From: Myxococcaceae bacterium
Lineage (GTDB): Bacteria; Myxococcota; Myxococcia; Myxococcales; Myxococcaceae
DNA: 64,000 nt
Reading direction: 5' to 3'
NCBI GenBank assembly: GCA_016793095.1
Contig: JAEUJQ010000009.1
Coordinates: 1-64,000, forward strand
Part shown: positions 55,477 to 64,000 of the stretch, one piece after another
How positions within the stretch are numbered: position 1 is the first letter of the stretch
Layout of the letters: each line of letters opens with the position of its first letter
The notes under the pieces: generated by a model
The model's input: the letters and a program-made list of their open reading frames with translations, nothing else
Database searches by the model: none
What the model was told of the DNA's origin: nothing
Translations under genes and position numbers: made by a program

Positions 55477-58464
55477 ATGCGCCTTCTCACCTCCTTCGCC
55501 TTCTCTCTGGTCGTCATTCTCACGGGTTGTGGTCCCTCGACGCCGCCGCCGATGAACGAGTGCTCCGACGGGTGCTTCGCCTCGAGCGGCTCGTGCATCA
55601 AGGCTGCTGATCAGATCGACACCCTGTGTGGCTTGAGCGGTGGCGGCCAGTGTCAGAACTGCGTCTCGCAGGGCCTCGTCTGTCAGAAGGGGTTCGGCTG
55701 TACGCGCGGCTCAACCGGCGGGGGCTCTGCGGCGGGTGGCTCGGCAGGCGGTTCGACGGCGGGCGGCTCTGCGGCAGGCGGTTCTGCGGCAGGCGGTTCT
55801 GCGGCAGGCGGTTCTGCGGCGGGTGGCTCCGCGGCGGGTGGCTCCGCGGCGGGTGGCTCCGCGGCGGGGGGCTCCGCGGCGGGTGGCTCCGCGGCGGGTG
55901 GCGCTGCGGCGGGTGGCGCTGCGGCGGGTGGCGCTGCGGCGGGTGGCGCGGCGGCGGGTGGCGCTGCGGCGGGTGGCGCCGCGGCGGGTGGCGCTGCGGC
56001 GGGTGGCTCCGCGGCGGGCGGCTCCGCGGCGGGTGGCGCTGGTGGCGGCTCAGCCTCGTGCGTGAACCTCTGCTCGGGCACCGTCAGCATCTGCGACTCG
56101 GCGGGCGTGCGGACCTGCACCCTCGACGCGATGACGGGCTGCCGGGTCTTCGGAGCTCCCGTCGCGTGCCCGATGACGCAGAGCTGCAGCGGTGGCTCCT
56201 GCCAGGCGACCTGCACCAACCAGTGCACCCTCAACGCCACCCAGTGCGCCTCGTCGGGTGCGCCGGTGCGCTGCCAGACCCTCTCGAACGGCTGCACGGA
56301 CTGGGTGCTGCAGGCGACGTGCTCGCCGGGCCAGGTGTGCAGCGGCGGCTCGTGCGTCACCTCGTCGACCTGCACCAACCAGTGCACGGTGGGCGCCACG
56401 CGCTGCACGGCGGGAGGTCAGCAGCAGACCTGCGTGACGCTCGCGTCCGGCTGCACCGACTGGTCGTTGCCCATCGCGTGCATGGCGGGCCAGACGTGCT
56501 CGGCGCCAGGGACGACGTGCCGGGTGCCGCAGTGCACGGCTGGTCAGCGTCGCTGCACCCTGTCCGGAGCGCCCGCCGTCGAGACGTGTGATGCGCAGGG
56601 CAACTGGTACGTCACCTCGCAGTGTCCGCAGGCGTGTGCGACGGGCGCGTGCACCGCGTCGGCGGCCTGCAGCGCGGGCACGGTGCGCTGCAACGGCACC
56701 AACATCGAGATCTGCAACGCCTCCGGCACGGCATGGCTCTACAACCAGACCTGCGCGGTCTCGTGCTCGAGCGGCGTCTGCACCGGGCCCTGCACGCCGA
56801 ACCAGAAGCGGTGCAACGGCAATGTGCCAGAGACGTGCAATGCTGGCGGCTCCGCCTGGGTGGCGGCGCAGTCGTGCATGAACGAGTGCTACAACGGCGA
56901 GTGCACGCAGAACGATCTCATCATCGACGGCACGACGCAGACGCTCGAGGGCGACCTCAAGTTCTCGAACAGCGTCATCATCCGCAACCAGGGGCAGCTG
57001 CGGGTCGGCGCGACGGGCGTGCTCAAGCTTCGCGCGCGCACCATCACCGTCGAGAGCAACACCACCATCAACGCGAACGACCAGGGGACGGAGACGCGGG
57101 GTGAGGGCGGCTCGCGGTCGGGCAGTTGCACGAGCTGCAGCTACACCCGGAGCGGCACCTACAACGTCGGGTCGAGCTACGGCACAGCGGGCGCGAGCGG
57201 CTCCTACTTCTCCCCGTACTACTGCTGCTCGAGCTGCACGAACAGCTGCACCATCTCGGGCCCGGCGCCCGGCACCTACGACCAGGACGACGACCTCTCC
57301 ATCAGCATGGGGAGCCAGTACAACGGCTCGACGCGCGGCGGTGGCCTCGTGCAGCTCATCGCCGACACCGTGACGCTCAACGGACAGATCACCGCGAACG
57401 CCACCAACGCCGGCGCTTCAGGCGGTGGCGTGCTCATCGCGGCGAACCAGATCAGCGGCACCGGCGTCATCCAGACCTCGGGCGCGGCGACGTCTCCGAC
57501 GGGCGGCAACGGGCGCGTGAAGCTGCTTCGCGGCACGGCGAACAACTTCTTCAGCGGCAACATCACCGGCAACAGCCGCACCTCGCCGATGCCGGCGCTC
57601 GACCTCGTCTCGGGCAGCCACCCGGATCAGTCGAAGTGGTACAACGACGGCCTCGGCGATTGGTTCCTCGCGTGGAGCCGCCCGTTCCCGAGCCTCACCG
57701 GCTACTACTGGAAGCTCTCGACGTCGGCCTCGACGCTGCCCTCGGCAGCGATGGGCAATGGCACGCTGACCCAGGCGGAGTCCCTGCAGATCCCCGCGGC
57801 CCAGCTCGTCCAGGGCACCAACTACGTGCACCTCGTCTCGGTGGACTCGGCCTTCAACGTGGGCACGGTGAAGGCGACCGCGACGGTGCGGGTGAACACC
57901 GTGCCGCCCAGCATCACCTCGACGAGCCACCCCTCCCAGCGCACCTGGGGCGGCTCGAACGCGCTCTTCCTCTCGTGGACGAACCCGCAGGCGGACTCGA
58001 ACTTCGACGGCTACTACTTCACGCTCGACCGCTACGCGGACACGGTGCCGGCGGCGACGCCGACGAACTTCACCTCGAACAAGCAGGTGCTGCTGGCGAA
58101 CACGCCGGACGGCATCTGGGGCTTCCACGTGGTGAACCGCGACACGCGCGGGGCCACCACGAAGGCCGCGGCGCACTACATCATCTACGTCGGCGCGAAC
58201 CCCGGCTCGGGGAACGTCTCGGGCAGCGTCTTCGACGGTTCGATGGGCAACGCGACGTTGTCCGGCGTGACGCTCACCATCAACCGGGGCTTCTTCTCGC
58301 AGACGACGGCGTCGAACGGCACGTACACCTTCGGCAACACGCTGCCTGCGGGCACCTGGGAGCTGACCGCCTCGAAGACCGGCTACATCTCGCAGACGCA
58401 GATGGTGACGGTGGCGGCGTCGGGCTCGGTGAACCAGAACTTCACGCTGCTGCGGTCACCCTGA
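55477..58464 (+). CDS. Large repeat-rich lipoprotein with carboxypeptidase-regulatory-like end
   Basis: 995 residues from ATG 55477 (ATG 55456 would spoil the signal peptide). Lipobox ILTGC (Cys18), a Cys-rich head, then about 110 residues of SAAGG/AAAGG repeats. Residues ~190-480 are Cys-rich modules (TNQCTLNATQCASSGAPVRC; TNQCTVGATRCTAGGQQQTC), then a beta-helix-like region (NNFFSGNITGN), fibronectin-like segments, and a CarboxypepD_reg-like end (GSVFDGSMGNATLSGVTL). Probably a long surface-exposed structural or adhesive protein. Confidence 0.85.
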   Translation: MRLLTSFAFSLVVILTGCGPSTPPPMNECSDGCFASSGSCIKAADQIDTLCGLSGGGQCQNCVSQGLVCQKGFGCTRGSTGGGSAAGGSAGGSTAGGSAAGGSAAGGSAAGGSAAGGSAAGGSAAGGSAAGGSAAGGSAAGGAAAGGAAAGGAAAGGAAAGGAAAGGAAAGGAAAGGSAAGGSAAGGAGGGSASCVNLCSGTVSICDSAGVRTCTLDAMTGCRVFGAPVACPMTQSCSGGSCQATCTNQCTLNATQCASSGAPVRCQTLSNGCTDWVLQATCSPGQVCSGGSCVTSSTCTNQCTVGATRCTAGGQQQTCVTLASGCTDWSLPIACMAGQTCSAPGTTCRVPQCTAGQRRCTLSGAPAVETCDAQGNWYVTSQCPQACATGACTASAACSAGTVRCNGTNIEICNASGTAWLYNQTCAVSCSSGVCTGPCTPNQKRCNGNVPETCNAGGSAWVAAQSCMNECYNGECTQNDLIIDGTTQTLEGDLKFSNSVIIRNQGQLRVGATGVLKLRARTITVESNTTINANDQGTETRGEGGSRSGSCTSCSYTRSGTYNVGSSYGTAGASGSYFSPYYCCSSCTNSCTISGPAPGTYDQDDDLSISMGSQYNGSTRGGGLVQLIADTVTLNGQITANATNAGASGGGVLIAANQISGTGVIQTSGAATSPTGGNGRVKLLRGTANNFFSGNITGNSRTSPMPALDLVSGSHPDQSKWYNDGLGDWFLAWSRPFPSLTGYYWKLSTSASTLPSAAMGNGTLTQAESLQIPAAQLVQGTNYVHLVSVDSAFNVGTVKATATVRVNTVPPSITSTSHPSQRTWGGSNALFLSWTNPQADSNFDGYYFTLDRYADTVPAATPTNFTSNKQVLLANTPDGIWGFHVVNRDTRGATTKAAAHYIIYVGANPGSGNVSGSVFDGSMGNATLSGVTLTINRGFFSQTTASNGTYTFGNTLPAGTWELTASKTGYISQTQMVTVAASGSVNQNFTLLRSP
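55722..56052 (+). repeat. 15-bp repeat encoding SAAGG/AAAGG
   Basis: About twenty units of GCGGCGGGTGGC-type 15-mers with Ser or Ala at one position; copies are nearly identical and in frame with the lipoprotein. Likely slippage-prone, giving length variation of a flexible linker. Confidence 0.92.
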
Positions 58465-58568
58465 GCATGCGGCGCTTGTGACGGAGCGTCGTCGCGGACC
58501 ATCGGCGACCGTCGCGCATTGTCTGGCGACGGCCTCGCGGTGCGCCGCGTCGGCGGTGGCCATCGCTG

Positions 58569-58760
58569 CTCAGCGACGGCTGCGTCCTGACGCTTCGTCG
58601 GTGGGCACGCTCCTGCGCCGGCGATACTCAGCGACGGCTGCGTCCTGACGTCGGTGGCTTCGCCGGGCCAGGAGCTTGCTCAGCAACGGCTGCGCCCTGA
58701 CGCTTCGTCGGTGGCCATCGCGAGGGGATGTTGCTCAGCGCCGGCTGCGCGGTGTGCGGG
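58569..58760. repeat. 52-58-bp tandem copies carrying a gene 3' end
   Basis: Four degenerate copies starting at 58569, 58627, 58679 and 58734 with the core CTCAGCGACGGCTGCGTCCTG, spaced 58, 52 and 55 bases. The last is the 3' end of the PHP gene including its stop codon (complement of 58735-58737). Confidence 0.85.
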
Positions 58761-59718
58761 CCCGACGCGACGTCGCCGCGCGTCGTCGGACCGGAGGCTT
58801 CAGGGCGCCACCGAGAATGCGCTCGACGGTCGCGCGTGGTGTCCCGGACGGAGGGGGACGGTAGGGCCGCTGCCGCGGGTGCTGGTGGTCGTCGGTCGAC
58901 GCGGTCCAGTGCTTGCCCTTCGCGGTCGCGTACTCGAGGAACTTCGCCGAGACGGTCTCGCTGTGCCGTGAGGTGTAGACCTCGACGCCCTGGGCGTACT
59001 CGAGCACCCGCTCCATGCGTGCCGTGTCGCGAATGCGGTTCGGGTGCGCCACCACGTCGAAGGCGCCGTCGGCGCGAATGGCGTCGATCATCTCCTCGGG
59101 CGACCACGAGAAGAACGCCGGCTGCTCGGTCCAGAAGCGCACGTGGTGGCGGTGGAAGGCGGTGACGATGGGCTCACGGGTGGCGATGCGTGCGCGGGCG
59201 GCCTCCGCCGTCTCGTCGGGGCGGCGCCCCTCGCCCATCAACTGCCCGAGGAAGACGGCCAGGCCGGGGAACTCAGCGGCCGAGAGCCCGTGGAGGGCGT
59301 CGTCGGGGTCGACGGTCTCCCGGTCCTGGGCAGGGAGCGCGTCCATCCAGGCGAGCACGAAGGTGCGCCACGACTCCACGAGGCGCTGGCCGCGCTGGTA
59401 CAGCGTCGTCTTCTCCAGCGCGTCGGACTCGAGCATCGCTGGCGGGAAGTAGGCGAGCACGTGCACCTGCTCGGCGTCGGGCGTGCCGAAGTGAATGAAG
59501 CTGCTCGTCTCCATCGCGGGCACCAGCGTCAGCCCGCGGCGCCGGGCCACCTTCGCCGCCTCGCGCACGCCCGACAGGATGTCGTGGTCGGACAACGCGA
59601 TGACCTCGAGGCCCTCGTCGGCGCGCGCGTTCACGTAGTCGGCGGGCGTCGTGAGGCCGTCGGACAGCCGCGTGTGGCCGTGCAGGTCGGTGCGGACGAA
59701 GTCGCTTCGGCGGGCCAT
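58735..59718 (-). CDS. PHP-domain phosphoesterase
   Basis: 327 residues. Metal-binding PHP motifs: DLHGHTRLSDGLTTP (His residues and Asp), ALSDHDILSG, AMETSS, FHRHHVRF, AHPNRIRD and STDDHQH. The family hydrolyses phosphate esters (histidinol phosphate, nucleoside 3',5'-bisphosphates). The C-terminal Arg-rich tail is unusual and is the part echoed downstream. No signal peptide. Confidence 0.9.
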   Translation of the reverse strand: MARRSDFVRTDLHGHTRLSDGLTTPADYVNARADEGLEVIALSDHDILSGVREAAKVARRRGLTLVPAMETSSFIHFGTPDAEQVHVLAYFPPAMLESDALEKTTLYQRGQRLVESWRTFVLAWMDALPAQDRETVDPDDALHGLSAAEFPGLAVFLGQLMGEGRRPDETAEAARARIATREPIVTAFHRHHVRFWTEQPAFFSWSPEEMIDAIRADGAFDVVAHPNRIRDTARMERVLEYAQGVEVYTSRHSETVSAKFLEYATAKGKHWTASTDDHQHPRQRPYRPPPSGTPRATVERILGGALKPPVRRRAATSRRARTPRSRR

Positions 59719-59795
59719 GTGCCGAGCGTCGCACGGCCGCGGGCGCGCCGCATCTCGTCCGTCGTGTCAAGAAGGCGAGTGGGTCACGCCGGGCT

Positions 59796-60920
59796 CTACA
59801 AGTCGTCGTATGCGCAACGAAAGCCCACGTACCAACTGACGAAGTCGTTCACGTTCATCGAAGTCGTCGGACCGGGTCGAACGCCAAACCAACTACTCGT
59901 CAGCTCCATCGCCGCCTGACGGTGCGCGCCTGCATAACGCACCTCAAAGGGAATGAAGGTATCGGCTGAGACGACCATCAGCGCTGGTGCCGAAATGAAC
60001 CCAAGACTCGCACGCGTTGACCACGGACTTCCGAAGAACCCAATCGCTCGACAGTCATTGCGAAAGCGTCGTCCCGGCGGAGAGAGGGTCGCGAGCTCTT
60101 CGCCGCACTCAGAGACGAACTCCGACGCGTTGGCCGAGAGGCCGAAGTGCCCCGCAGGGCCGCGGCCCTTCGTCGCCTCTCGGACGAAGCCAAGACCAGG
60201 TCTGGGCTGACGCCCCAGGACCTCGACCGTGACGTACTCCCGCCATTCCGGCATGGGTATGATGTCGTTCGGGTCGACTCCGTCATTGCCCCACGGGAAG
60301 CGCCTCGTGTCTGGCCTCAGCGCTCGTGCGGCGCGAAAGAACTCAGCGACGAGCGGAAGTCGTCCACCGCGCTTCGCACAGAATGCGCTGGCCTCAGAAC
60401 GAGACACGCAGACAACGGGAACGTCGAGCGAACCACCGTCGACTGCGGGTGCGGGCCGTTGTGCAACTGTTCGATAGGGCTCGTCATCAATGTCGTAGTC
60501 CAACCAACCGCCACAGTCTGTCGGTGGCTGGAACCCGGCATCTTTGTATTCCGCGACGGTCACTTCCGCGTCGTCGAGCCAGAACGGAGGGAGACTCCAT
60601 GGCACGAGTGGCTCGCTTTGCACCCCACCGTCACCAGAATACCGGATGGGGACGTGCCGAAACGTGCTCCACGTCGAGAGCAGAAACGGGCCTCCCTCGA
60701 CACAGAGCGCACCTGGACTGGGCGGCGCCTTTCGACACGGAACACCGACGACAGGTTCTCCAGCATCAATACCAGCGTCGGAGTTGGTGCCCGAATCGGT
60801 GTTGGTCCCCGCATCCATGAGATCGGTCGAGGCATCGCGTACCCCAGCGTCAGCGGGTCCGACCGGCTGACAGTTGCACGATGCCGACCCGATGAGTGCG
60901 AGCAACGCCCAGTACTTCAC
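59796..60920 (-). CDS. SUMF1/FGE-like lipoprotein
   Basis: 374 residues. Lipobox GSASC (Cys15), an Asp/Thr/Gly-rich spacer, then a formylglycine-generating-enzyme-type (SUMF1) domain ~65-370: WLDDAEVTVAEYKDAG, GGRLPLVAEFFRAAR, FPWGND, and GFRC at the end. The two Cys used by true FGE are not clearly in place, so a non-catalytic or Tat-independent lectin-like role is as likely. GC and codon usage are lower than in the neighbours, hinting at recent transfer. Confidence 0.82.
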   Translation of the reverse strand: MKYWALLALIGSASCNCQPVGPADAGVRDASTDLMDAGTNTDSGTNSDAGIDAGEPVVGVPCRKAPPSPGALCVEGGPFLLSTWSTFRHVPIRYSGDGGVQSEPLVPWSLPPFWLDDAEVTVAEYKDAGFQPPTDCGGWLDYDIDDEPYRTVAQRPAPAVDGGSLDVPVVCVSRSEASAFCAKRGGRLPLVAEFFRAARALRPDTRRFPWGNDGVDPNDIIPMPEWREYVTVEVLGRQPRPGLGFVREATKGRGPAGHFGLSANASEFVSECGEELATLSPPGRRFRNDCRAIGFFGSPWSTRASLGFISAPALMVVSADTFIPFEVRYAGAHRQAAMELTSSWFGVRPGPTTSMNVNDFVSWYVGFRCAYDDL

Positions 60921-61111
60921 GGCAACGCCCCGATTCGACAGTACACGACGGGGTCAAAGACCCTCGTCCGGCCACTGGGCAACGGTTTGCCAACAACTCG
61001 AAGGCGGAACCCAGGCACCACTCCTGGAGTGAGTTGCTGGCAGATTCTTCGTTGAAACGGACCGAAGACGGAGAGCTCGGAGTCGGGACCGCGTTTGTGA
61101 CAGGTTGCGCC

Positions 61112-61127
61112 ACCCGCCCGGGCGGGT
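61112..61127. promoter_or_regulatory. Perfect 16-bp palindrome
   Basis: ACCCGCCCGGGCGGGT, with no spacer, 134 bases upstream of the MaoC start in a 341-base gap. Possible operator or part of a hairpin; no known regulator recognised. A 15-base tandem duplication ACGACGCACGACCTC follows at 61151-61180. Confidence 0.4.
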
Positions 61128-61261
61128 CAAGACTCAACTCGGTGTTGGGAACGACGCACGACCTCACGACGCACGACCTCGCGGTGAAATCGGTCGACTC
61201 GGGTCTCCCGTCTGAGTGCTATGCGGTCGACGCGCCCGGCTCATCGGGTTCTGGAGGCCAC

Positions 61262-61723
61262 ATGGCACGCACACGCATCAGCGGACCCGCAGGAGTGAAG
61301 GCGCTCGCCGGCAAGCCGCTCGGCACCTCGGACTGGCAGACGATGCGCTACGAGGACATCAAGGCGTTCGCCGACGCGACGGGCGACCACCAGTGGATCC
61401 ACGTCGACCGCGAGCGGTGCGCGAAGGAGTCTCCCTTCGGCGCGCCCATCGCCCACGGCTACCTGAGCCTCTCGCGCATCGGCGGCCTCTTCTTCGAGGT
61501 GCTCGAGTTCGACGGCATGAAGCACATCCTCAACTACGGCCTCAACAAGGTGCGCTTCCCCAACCCGCTCAAGGCCGGCGCGCGGTACCGCCTCGTGCTC
61601 GCGATGGGCGAGGTGAAGGACGTTCAGGGCGGCGTCGAGGCGCAGTTGCTGGGCACCATCGAGCTCGAGAACGAACCGAAGCCGGCCTGCGCGGCGGAGA
61701 TCATCTTCCGCTTCTTCGGCTGA
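61262..61723 (+). CDS. MaoC-family dehydratase
   Basis: 153 residues from ATG 61262. Hotdog fold with the R-hydratase motif FADATGDHQWIHVD (catalytic Asp and His) and SPFGAPIAHGYLSLS. Hydrates enoyl-CoA substrates reversibly. Followed by a radical SAM gene four bases later, likely one transcript. Open frame upstream to 60896 is not conserved-looking. Confidence 0.92.
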   Translation: MARTRISGPAGVKALAGKPLGTSDWQTMRYEDIKAFADATGDHQWIHVDRERCAKESPFGAPIAHGYLSLSRIGGLFFEVLEFDGMKHILNYGLNKVRFPNPLKAGARYRLVLAMGEVKDVQGGVEAQLLGTIELENEPKPACAAEIIFRFFG

Positions 61724-61727
61724 GCTC

Positions 61728-62798
61728 GTGGGTCGCTCCGTCCTCACGCAGCTCGACACCGCGTTCCGTCGCGCCACGGAGCGACTGCGAACGCCCCCGA
61801 CACGCTTCTTCCTGAACCTCACCGAGCGCTGCCAGCTGCGCTGCGCGCACTGCATCACCCATGCGCCCACCAGGACCGCGGACGGCTCGGCCCGCACCAT
61901 GAGCGAGGCGGTGCTCGACGCGTTGACTCCGCACCTCGCGCACGCGCACTACGTCGGCCTCACCCACGCCGGCGAACCCACGCTCGCGCCCCTGCTCGAC
62001 CCGCTGCTCGAGCGGCTGCGGCGCGCGAGGAGAGGGCGCGCCACGGTGGTGCACGTGGTGACGAACGGCATGGCGCTCACCGAGCGGCGCTTCGAGCAGC
62101 TCGCCCGCGCTGGCATCACCTCGTGGTCGTTCTCGCTCGACGGCGCGACCCCTCAGACCAACGACGCCCTGCGACTTGGCGCGAAGGTGGTGGTGCTGAA
62201 GCAGCGCCTCGCGGCCTTCTCTGCGCTCCGCCAGCGCGAGGCGCTCGACGTGCGGCTCGGCGTCTCCTGCACCCTCACCCGGTCGAACGTGCACGAGGTC
62301 GAACGGGTCGCGCACCTCGTCGCCGAGGCCGGCCTCGATTGGCTCAAGCTCGAGGAGACGTTCCCGGTCAACGCGCGGGGCGAGCGCGAGGTCATCTCTG
62401 ACGCGGCGGTGGTGGAGGCGGCGGTGGGGCGCGCGAAGGCCGTCTGCGACGCCACCGGCGTGCGCCTGGTCGACCACACGAAGGACCGGCAGGTCTGGAA
62501 GTGCCGGCCACCGGTGATGAGCGAGGACGACGCGGCGTTCTCGGCCGCTGACGACTTCGCCAACCGCTGCGACATCAACCCCTGCCGCGCCCCGTGGGAG
62601 GTCGTCTGCGTCGAGCCCGACGGCGCGGTGAAGCCCGGCGACTTCCATCAGCCGGCCGTCGGTTCGCTGCTCGACGCCGATCTGCTCTCGCTGTGGAACG
62701 CCACGCCCCTGCTTCGTCGCCGTGCGTACTCGGCCGCCCACCGGCGCTGCGAGGGTATGCCGACGTGTCGCGCCGACCCGGGTCCCCGGCGCTGGTGA
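61728..62798 (+). CDS. Radical SAM protein with SPASM-like C-terminus
   Basis: 356 residues from GTG 61728. CxxxCxxC at Cys35, Cys39 and Cys42 (CQLRCAHC) binds the [4Fe-4S]-SAM cluster; GLTHAGEPTL and SFSLDGATPQ are family strands. The C-terminal part has more Cys (NRCDINPCRAPW, VVCVEPDG, RCEGMPTC), consistent with a SPASM-type auxiliary cluster. Such proteins often modify peptides or other enzymes; no small precursor peptide is visible next to it. Downstream of maoC. Confidence 0.9.
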   Translation: MGRSVLTQLDTAFRRATERLRTPPTRFFLNLTERCQLRCAHCITHAPTRTADGSARTMSEAVLDALTPHLAHAHYVGLTHAGEPTLAPLLDPLLERLRRARRGRATVVHVVTNGMALTERRFEQLARAGITSWSFSLDGATPQTNDALRLGAKVVVLKQRLAAFSALRQREALDVRLGVSCTLTRSNVHEVERVAHLVAEAGLDWLKLEETFPVNARGEREVISDAAVVEAAVGRAKAVCDATGVRLVDHTKDRQVWKCRPPVMSEDDAAFSAADDFANRCDINPCRAPWEVVCVEPDGAVKPGDFHQPAVGSLLDADLLSLWNATPLLRRRAYSAAHRRCEGMPTCRADPGPRRW

Positions 62799-62871
62799 GG
62801 TCCGACAGGCACTGGCGCGACCGGGGGTCATGTGCCAGACCGTGCCCTGAACCGCTGCTCCCGGAGGTCTC

Positions 62872-63285
62872 ATGGGTAACAAGATTCTTCCCCGCTACAA
62901 CGCTGCGACCCACGCCAACGTCTCGGCCACCACGAAGCCGAACCGCAAGACGCCCACCTCGGTGCGGCTCGAGGTGTCGGTGAATGACAAGGCGCTCCGG
63001 AAGACCGGTCACGACTTCGACGGCCTCGAGCAGGCGTTTGCGCTGGTGCCGACGCGCAACAAGAAGAACCAGATCGAATGGAAGCGCGTCGAGATTCCCT
63101 TCGCGAACCGCTACTCGGACCGCGGCGGCAACATGTACGACATCCACTCGGTGAGCATCAAAGGCACGGGCATTCGCACCGAGGACCTGAAGAACCTCGG
63201 CGTCGCGTACGGCCTGAAGACCAACTCCGGCGAGGTGTGGCTGCAGTACGCCGACGACAACTACAAGCTCCCGGGCGGCCGCTGA
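62872..63285 (+). CDS. Protein of unknown function upstream of DcrB-like gene
   Basis: 137 residues with GGAGG four bases before ATG 62872. Beta-rich and basic (RLEVSVNDKALRKTGHDFDG; NRYSDRGGNMYDIHSVSIKG), no signal peptide, no Cys. The stop is one base before the next start, so it is part of an operon with the DcrB-like gene. Family not recognised. Confidence 0.7.
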   Translation: MGNKILPRYNAATHANVSATTKPNRKTPTSVRLEVSVNDKALRKTGHDFDGLEQAFALVPTRNKKNQIEWKRVEIPFANRYSDRGGNMYDIHSVSIKGTGIRTEDLKNLGVAYGLKTNSGEVWLQYADDNYKLPGGR

Positions 63286-63286
63286 G

Positions 63287-63751
63287 GTGAGCACGGCGTC
63301 GCTGCACGGCGTGACAGTCGGCGTGCCTGAAGGGTGGGTCGACAACTCCATCCTCCGCTTCATGTCGCCGGCTGACGAGTCAGACCCGGTGCTGTCCCAG
63401 GGCTTCACGCAGAACGTCGTGGTGTCGAGCCACGCGGTGCCGCCGTCCGTGCCGATGGCGCGGGTCTTCGAAGCGCCGAACCGTGCGGCGAAGGAACAGA
63501 CCAGCGACTTCGAGGTGCTCGCCGCCGGTGAGTGCCAGTACCTCGGGCAACCAGCCGTGTTCCAGGACGTGACCTTCTCCGACCCGCGGGTCAACACGGT
63601 GCTGTGCCAGCGGCAGGTGGCGCTGCGGTCCGAGAACGGGCTCGTGGTCATCCTCACCCTCACCTCCGACAAGAAGCGCTTCAAGAAGGCCACCGCAGAC
63701 GTGCCAGTCGAGCCGGTGAAGGAAGCGAAGGCCTCGAAGAAGGACCGCTGA
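63287..63751 (+). CDS. DcrB/DUF1795-like protein
   Basis: 154 residues from GTG 63287. The N-terminal VTVGVPEGWVDNSILRFMSP and the following beta strands (QNVVVSSHAV; GQPAVFQDVTF; VNTVLCQRQVAL) match the DcrB-related fold, often found beside type VI secretion or Rhs genes; none of those is in the window. A Lys-rich tail follows. No signal peptide. Confidence 0.78.
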   Translation: MSTASLHGVTVGVPEGWVDNSILRFMSPADESDPVLSQGFTQNVVVSSHAVPPSVPMARVFEAPNRAAKEQTSDFEVLAAGECQYLGQPAVFQDVTFSDPRVNTVLCQRQVALRSENGLVVILTLTSDKKRFKKATADVPVEPVKEAKASKKDR

Positions 63752-63754
63752 GCC

Positions 63755-64000
63755 GTGCCCCGCGTGGGCACGCCAGCGCGTCGGGTGCCCGTGGTGTTCC
63801 GCTACCGGGGAGCGCCGGGCCGGCGCGTCGAGCTCTTCGGTGACTTCCCCACCTGGGACCGCTCGCGGCTGATGGAGGAAGAAGGCCCGGGGCTGTACGA
63901 GCTGACGCTCGAGCTCGCGCCAGGCCGCTACCGCTACAAGTTCCTCGTCGACTGGAGGCGCTGGGAGCGCGACCCGGACGCCCAGGTGGACTGGACCGAG
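63755..64000 (+). CDS. CBM48/AMPK-type glycogen-binding domain protein (3' partial)
   Basis: 82 codons from GTG 63755 to the window end. One CBM48/E-set domain: PVVFRYRGAPGRRVELFGDF, then WDRS, GLYELTLELAPGRYRYKFLV and DWRRWERDPD. The rest of the gene lies outside; it could be a branching-enzyme relative or a stand-alone glycogen-binding protein. Confidence 0.75.
   Translation, partial: MPRVGTPARRVPVVFRYRGAPGRRVELFGDFPTWDRSRLMEEEGPGLYELTLELAPGRYRYKFLVDWRRWERDPDAQVDWTE

Noticed and set aside
55683-56408. Minus-strand frame of PPAAE repeats
   Set aside because: It is the complement of the 15-bp repeat inside the lipoprotein gene.

Overview
The window looks like a chromosomal segment of a myxobacterium (Myxococcota, probably the Myxococcus/Corallococcus/Archangium side). 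This is inferred from very high GC with strong GC3 bias, six eukaryotic-type Ser/Thr kinases in 64 kb, nine predicted lipoproteins carrying ASH-like, slime-mould-type Cys-rich or RCC1 modules, a MYXO-CTERM-like sorting tail on the first gene, and dnaA lying away from dnaN and gyrB. No rRNA, tRNA, IS element or CRISPR array was recognised.

Layout. 0-10 kb: 3' end of a thrombospondin-type-3-repeat surface protein with a good terminator, a secreted unknown, and three kinases around a large beta-propeller lipoprotein. 10-13 kb: purE-purK-EamA transporter operon. 13-17.8 kb: nuclease-like protein, a kinase fused to a CRP-like module, a frameshifted gene remnant, a lipoprotein and a secreted unknown. 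17.8-25 kb: vWA-like lipoprotein, OsmC, a small CPLC membrane protein with an echoed 3' end, a CarD-like/DUF4253 protein, and a sulfur/thiol group (two rhodaneses, YeiH exporter, thioredoxin-like protein). 25-35 kb: kinase, Uma2, membrane proteins, an SDR lacking its tyrosine, Cys-rich and RCC1 lipoproteins, GDPD. 35-46 kb: higBA with a palindromic operator, CocE-type hydrolase, a LysM/C39/lytic protein, three lipid-linked-sugar membrane enzymes, a 97-bp tandem repeat and an amidase.

46-64 kb: dnaA (TTG start) followed upstream by a candidate oriC with one-directional DnaA-like boxes; a methyltransferase; a TonB-type receptor with a 6 x 15-residue repeat; a PEGA kinase; a coiled-coil protein coupled to glgX; a large Gly/Ala/Ser-repeat lipoprotein; a PHP phosphoesterase; a lower-GC SUMF1-like lipoprotein; a MaoC/radical SAM pair; and an operon with a DcrB-like protein that runs into a CBM48-like gene cut by the window end.

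Gene organisation is compact, with many 4-bp ATGA/GTGA overlaps (purE/purK/eamA, higB/higA, rhodanese/yeiH, uma2/next gene, O-ligase/GT39, glgX/coiled-coil) that also help choose starts. The most unusual multi-scale signal is a recurring pattern in which the 3' end of a minus-strand gene, including its stop codon, is repeated as degenerate tandem copies just beyond the gene (20.6-21.0, 52.6-52.9 and 58.57-58.76 kb).
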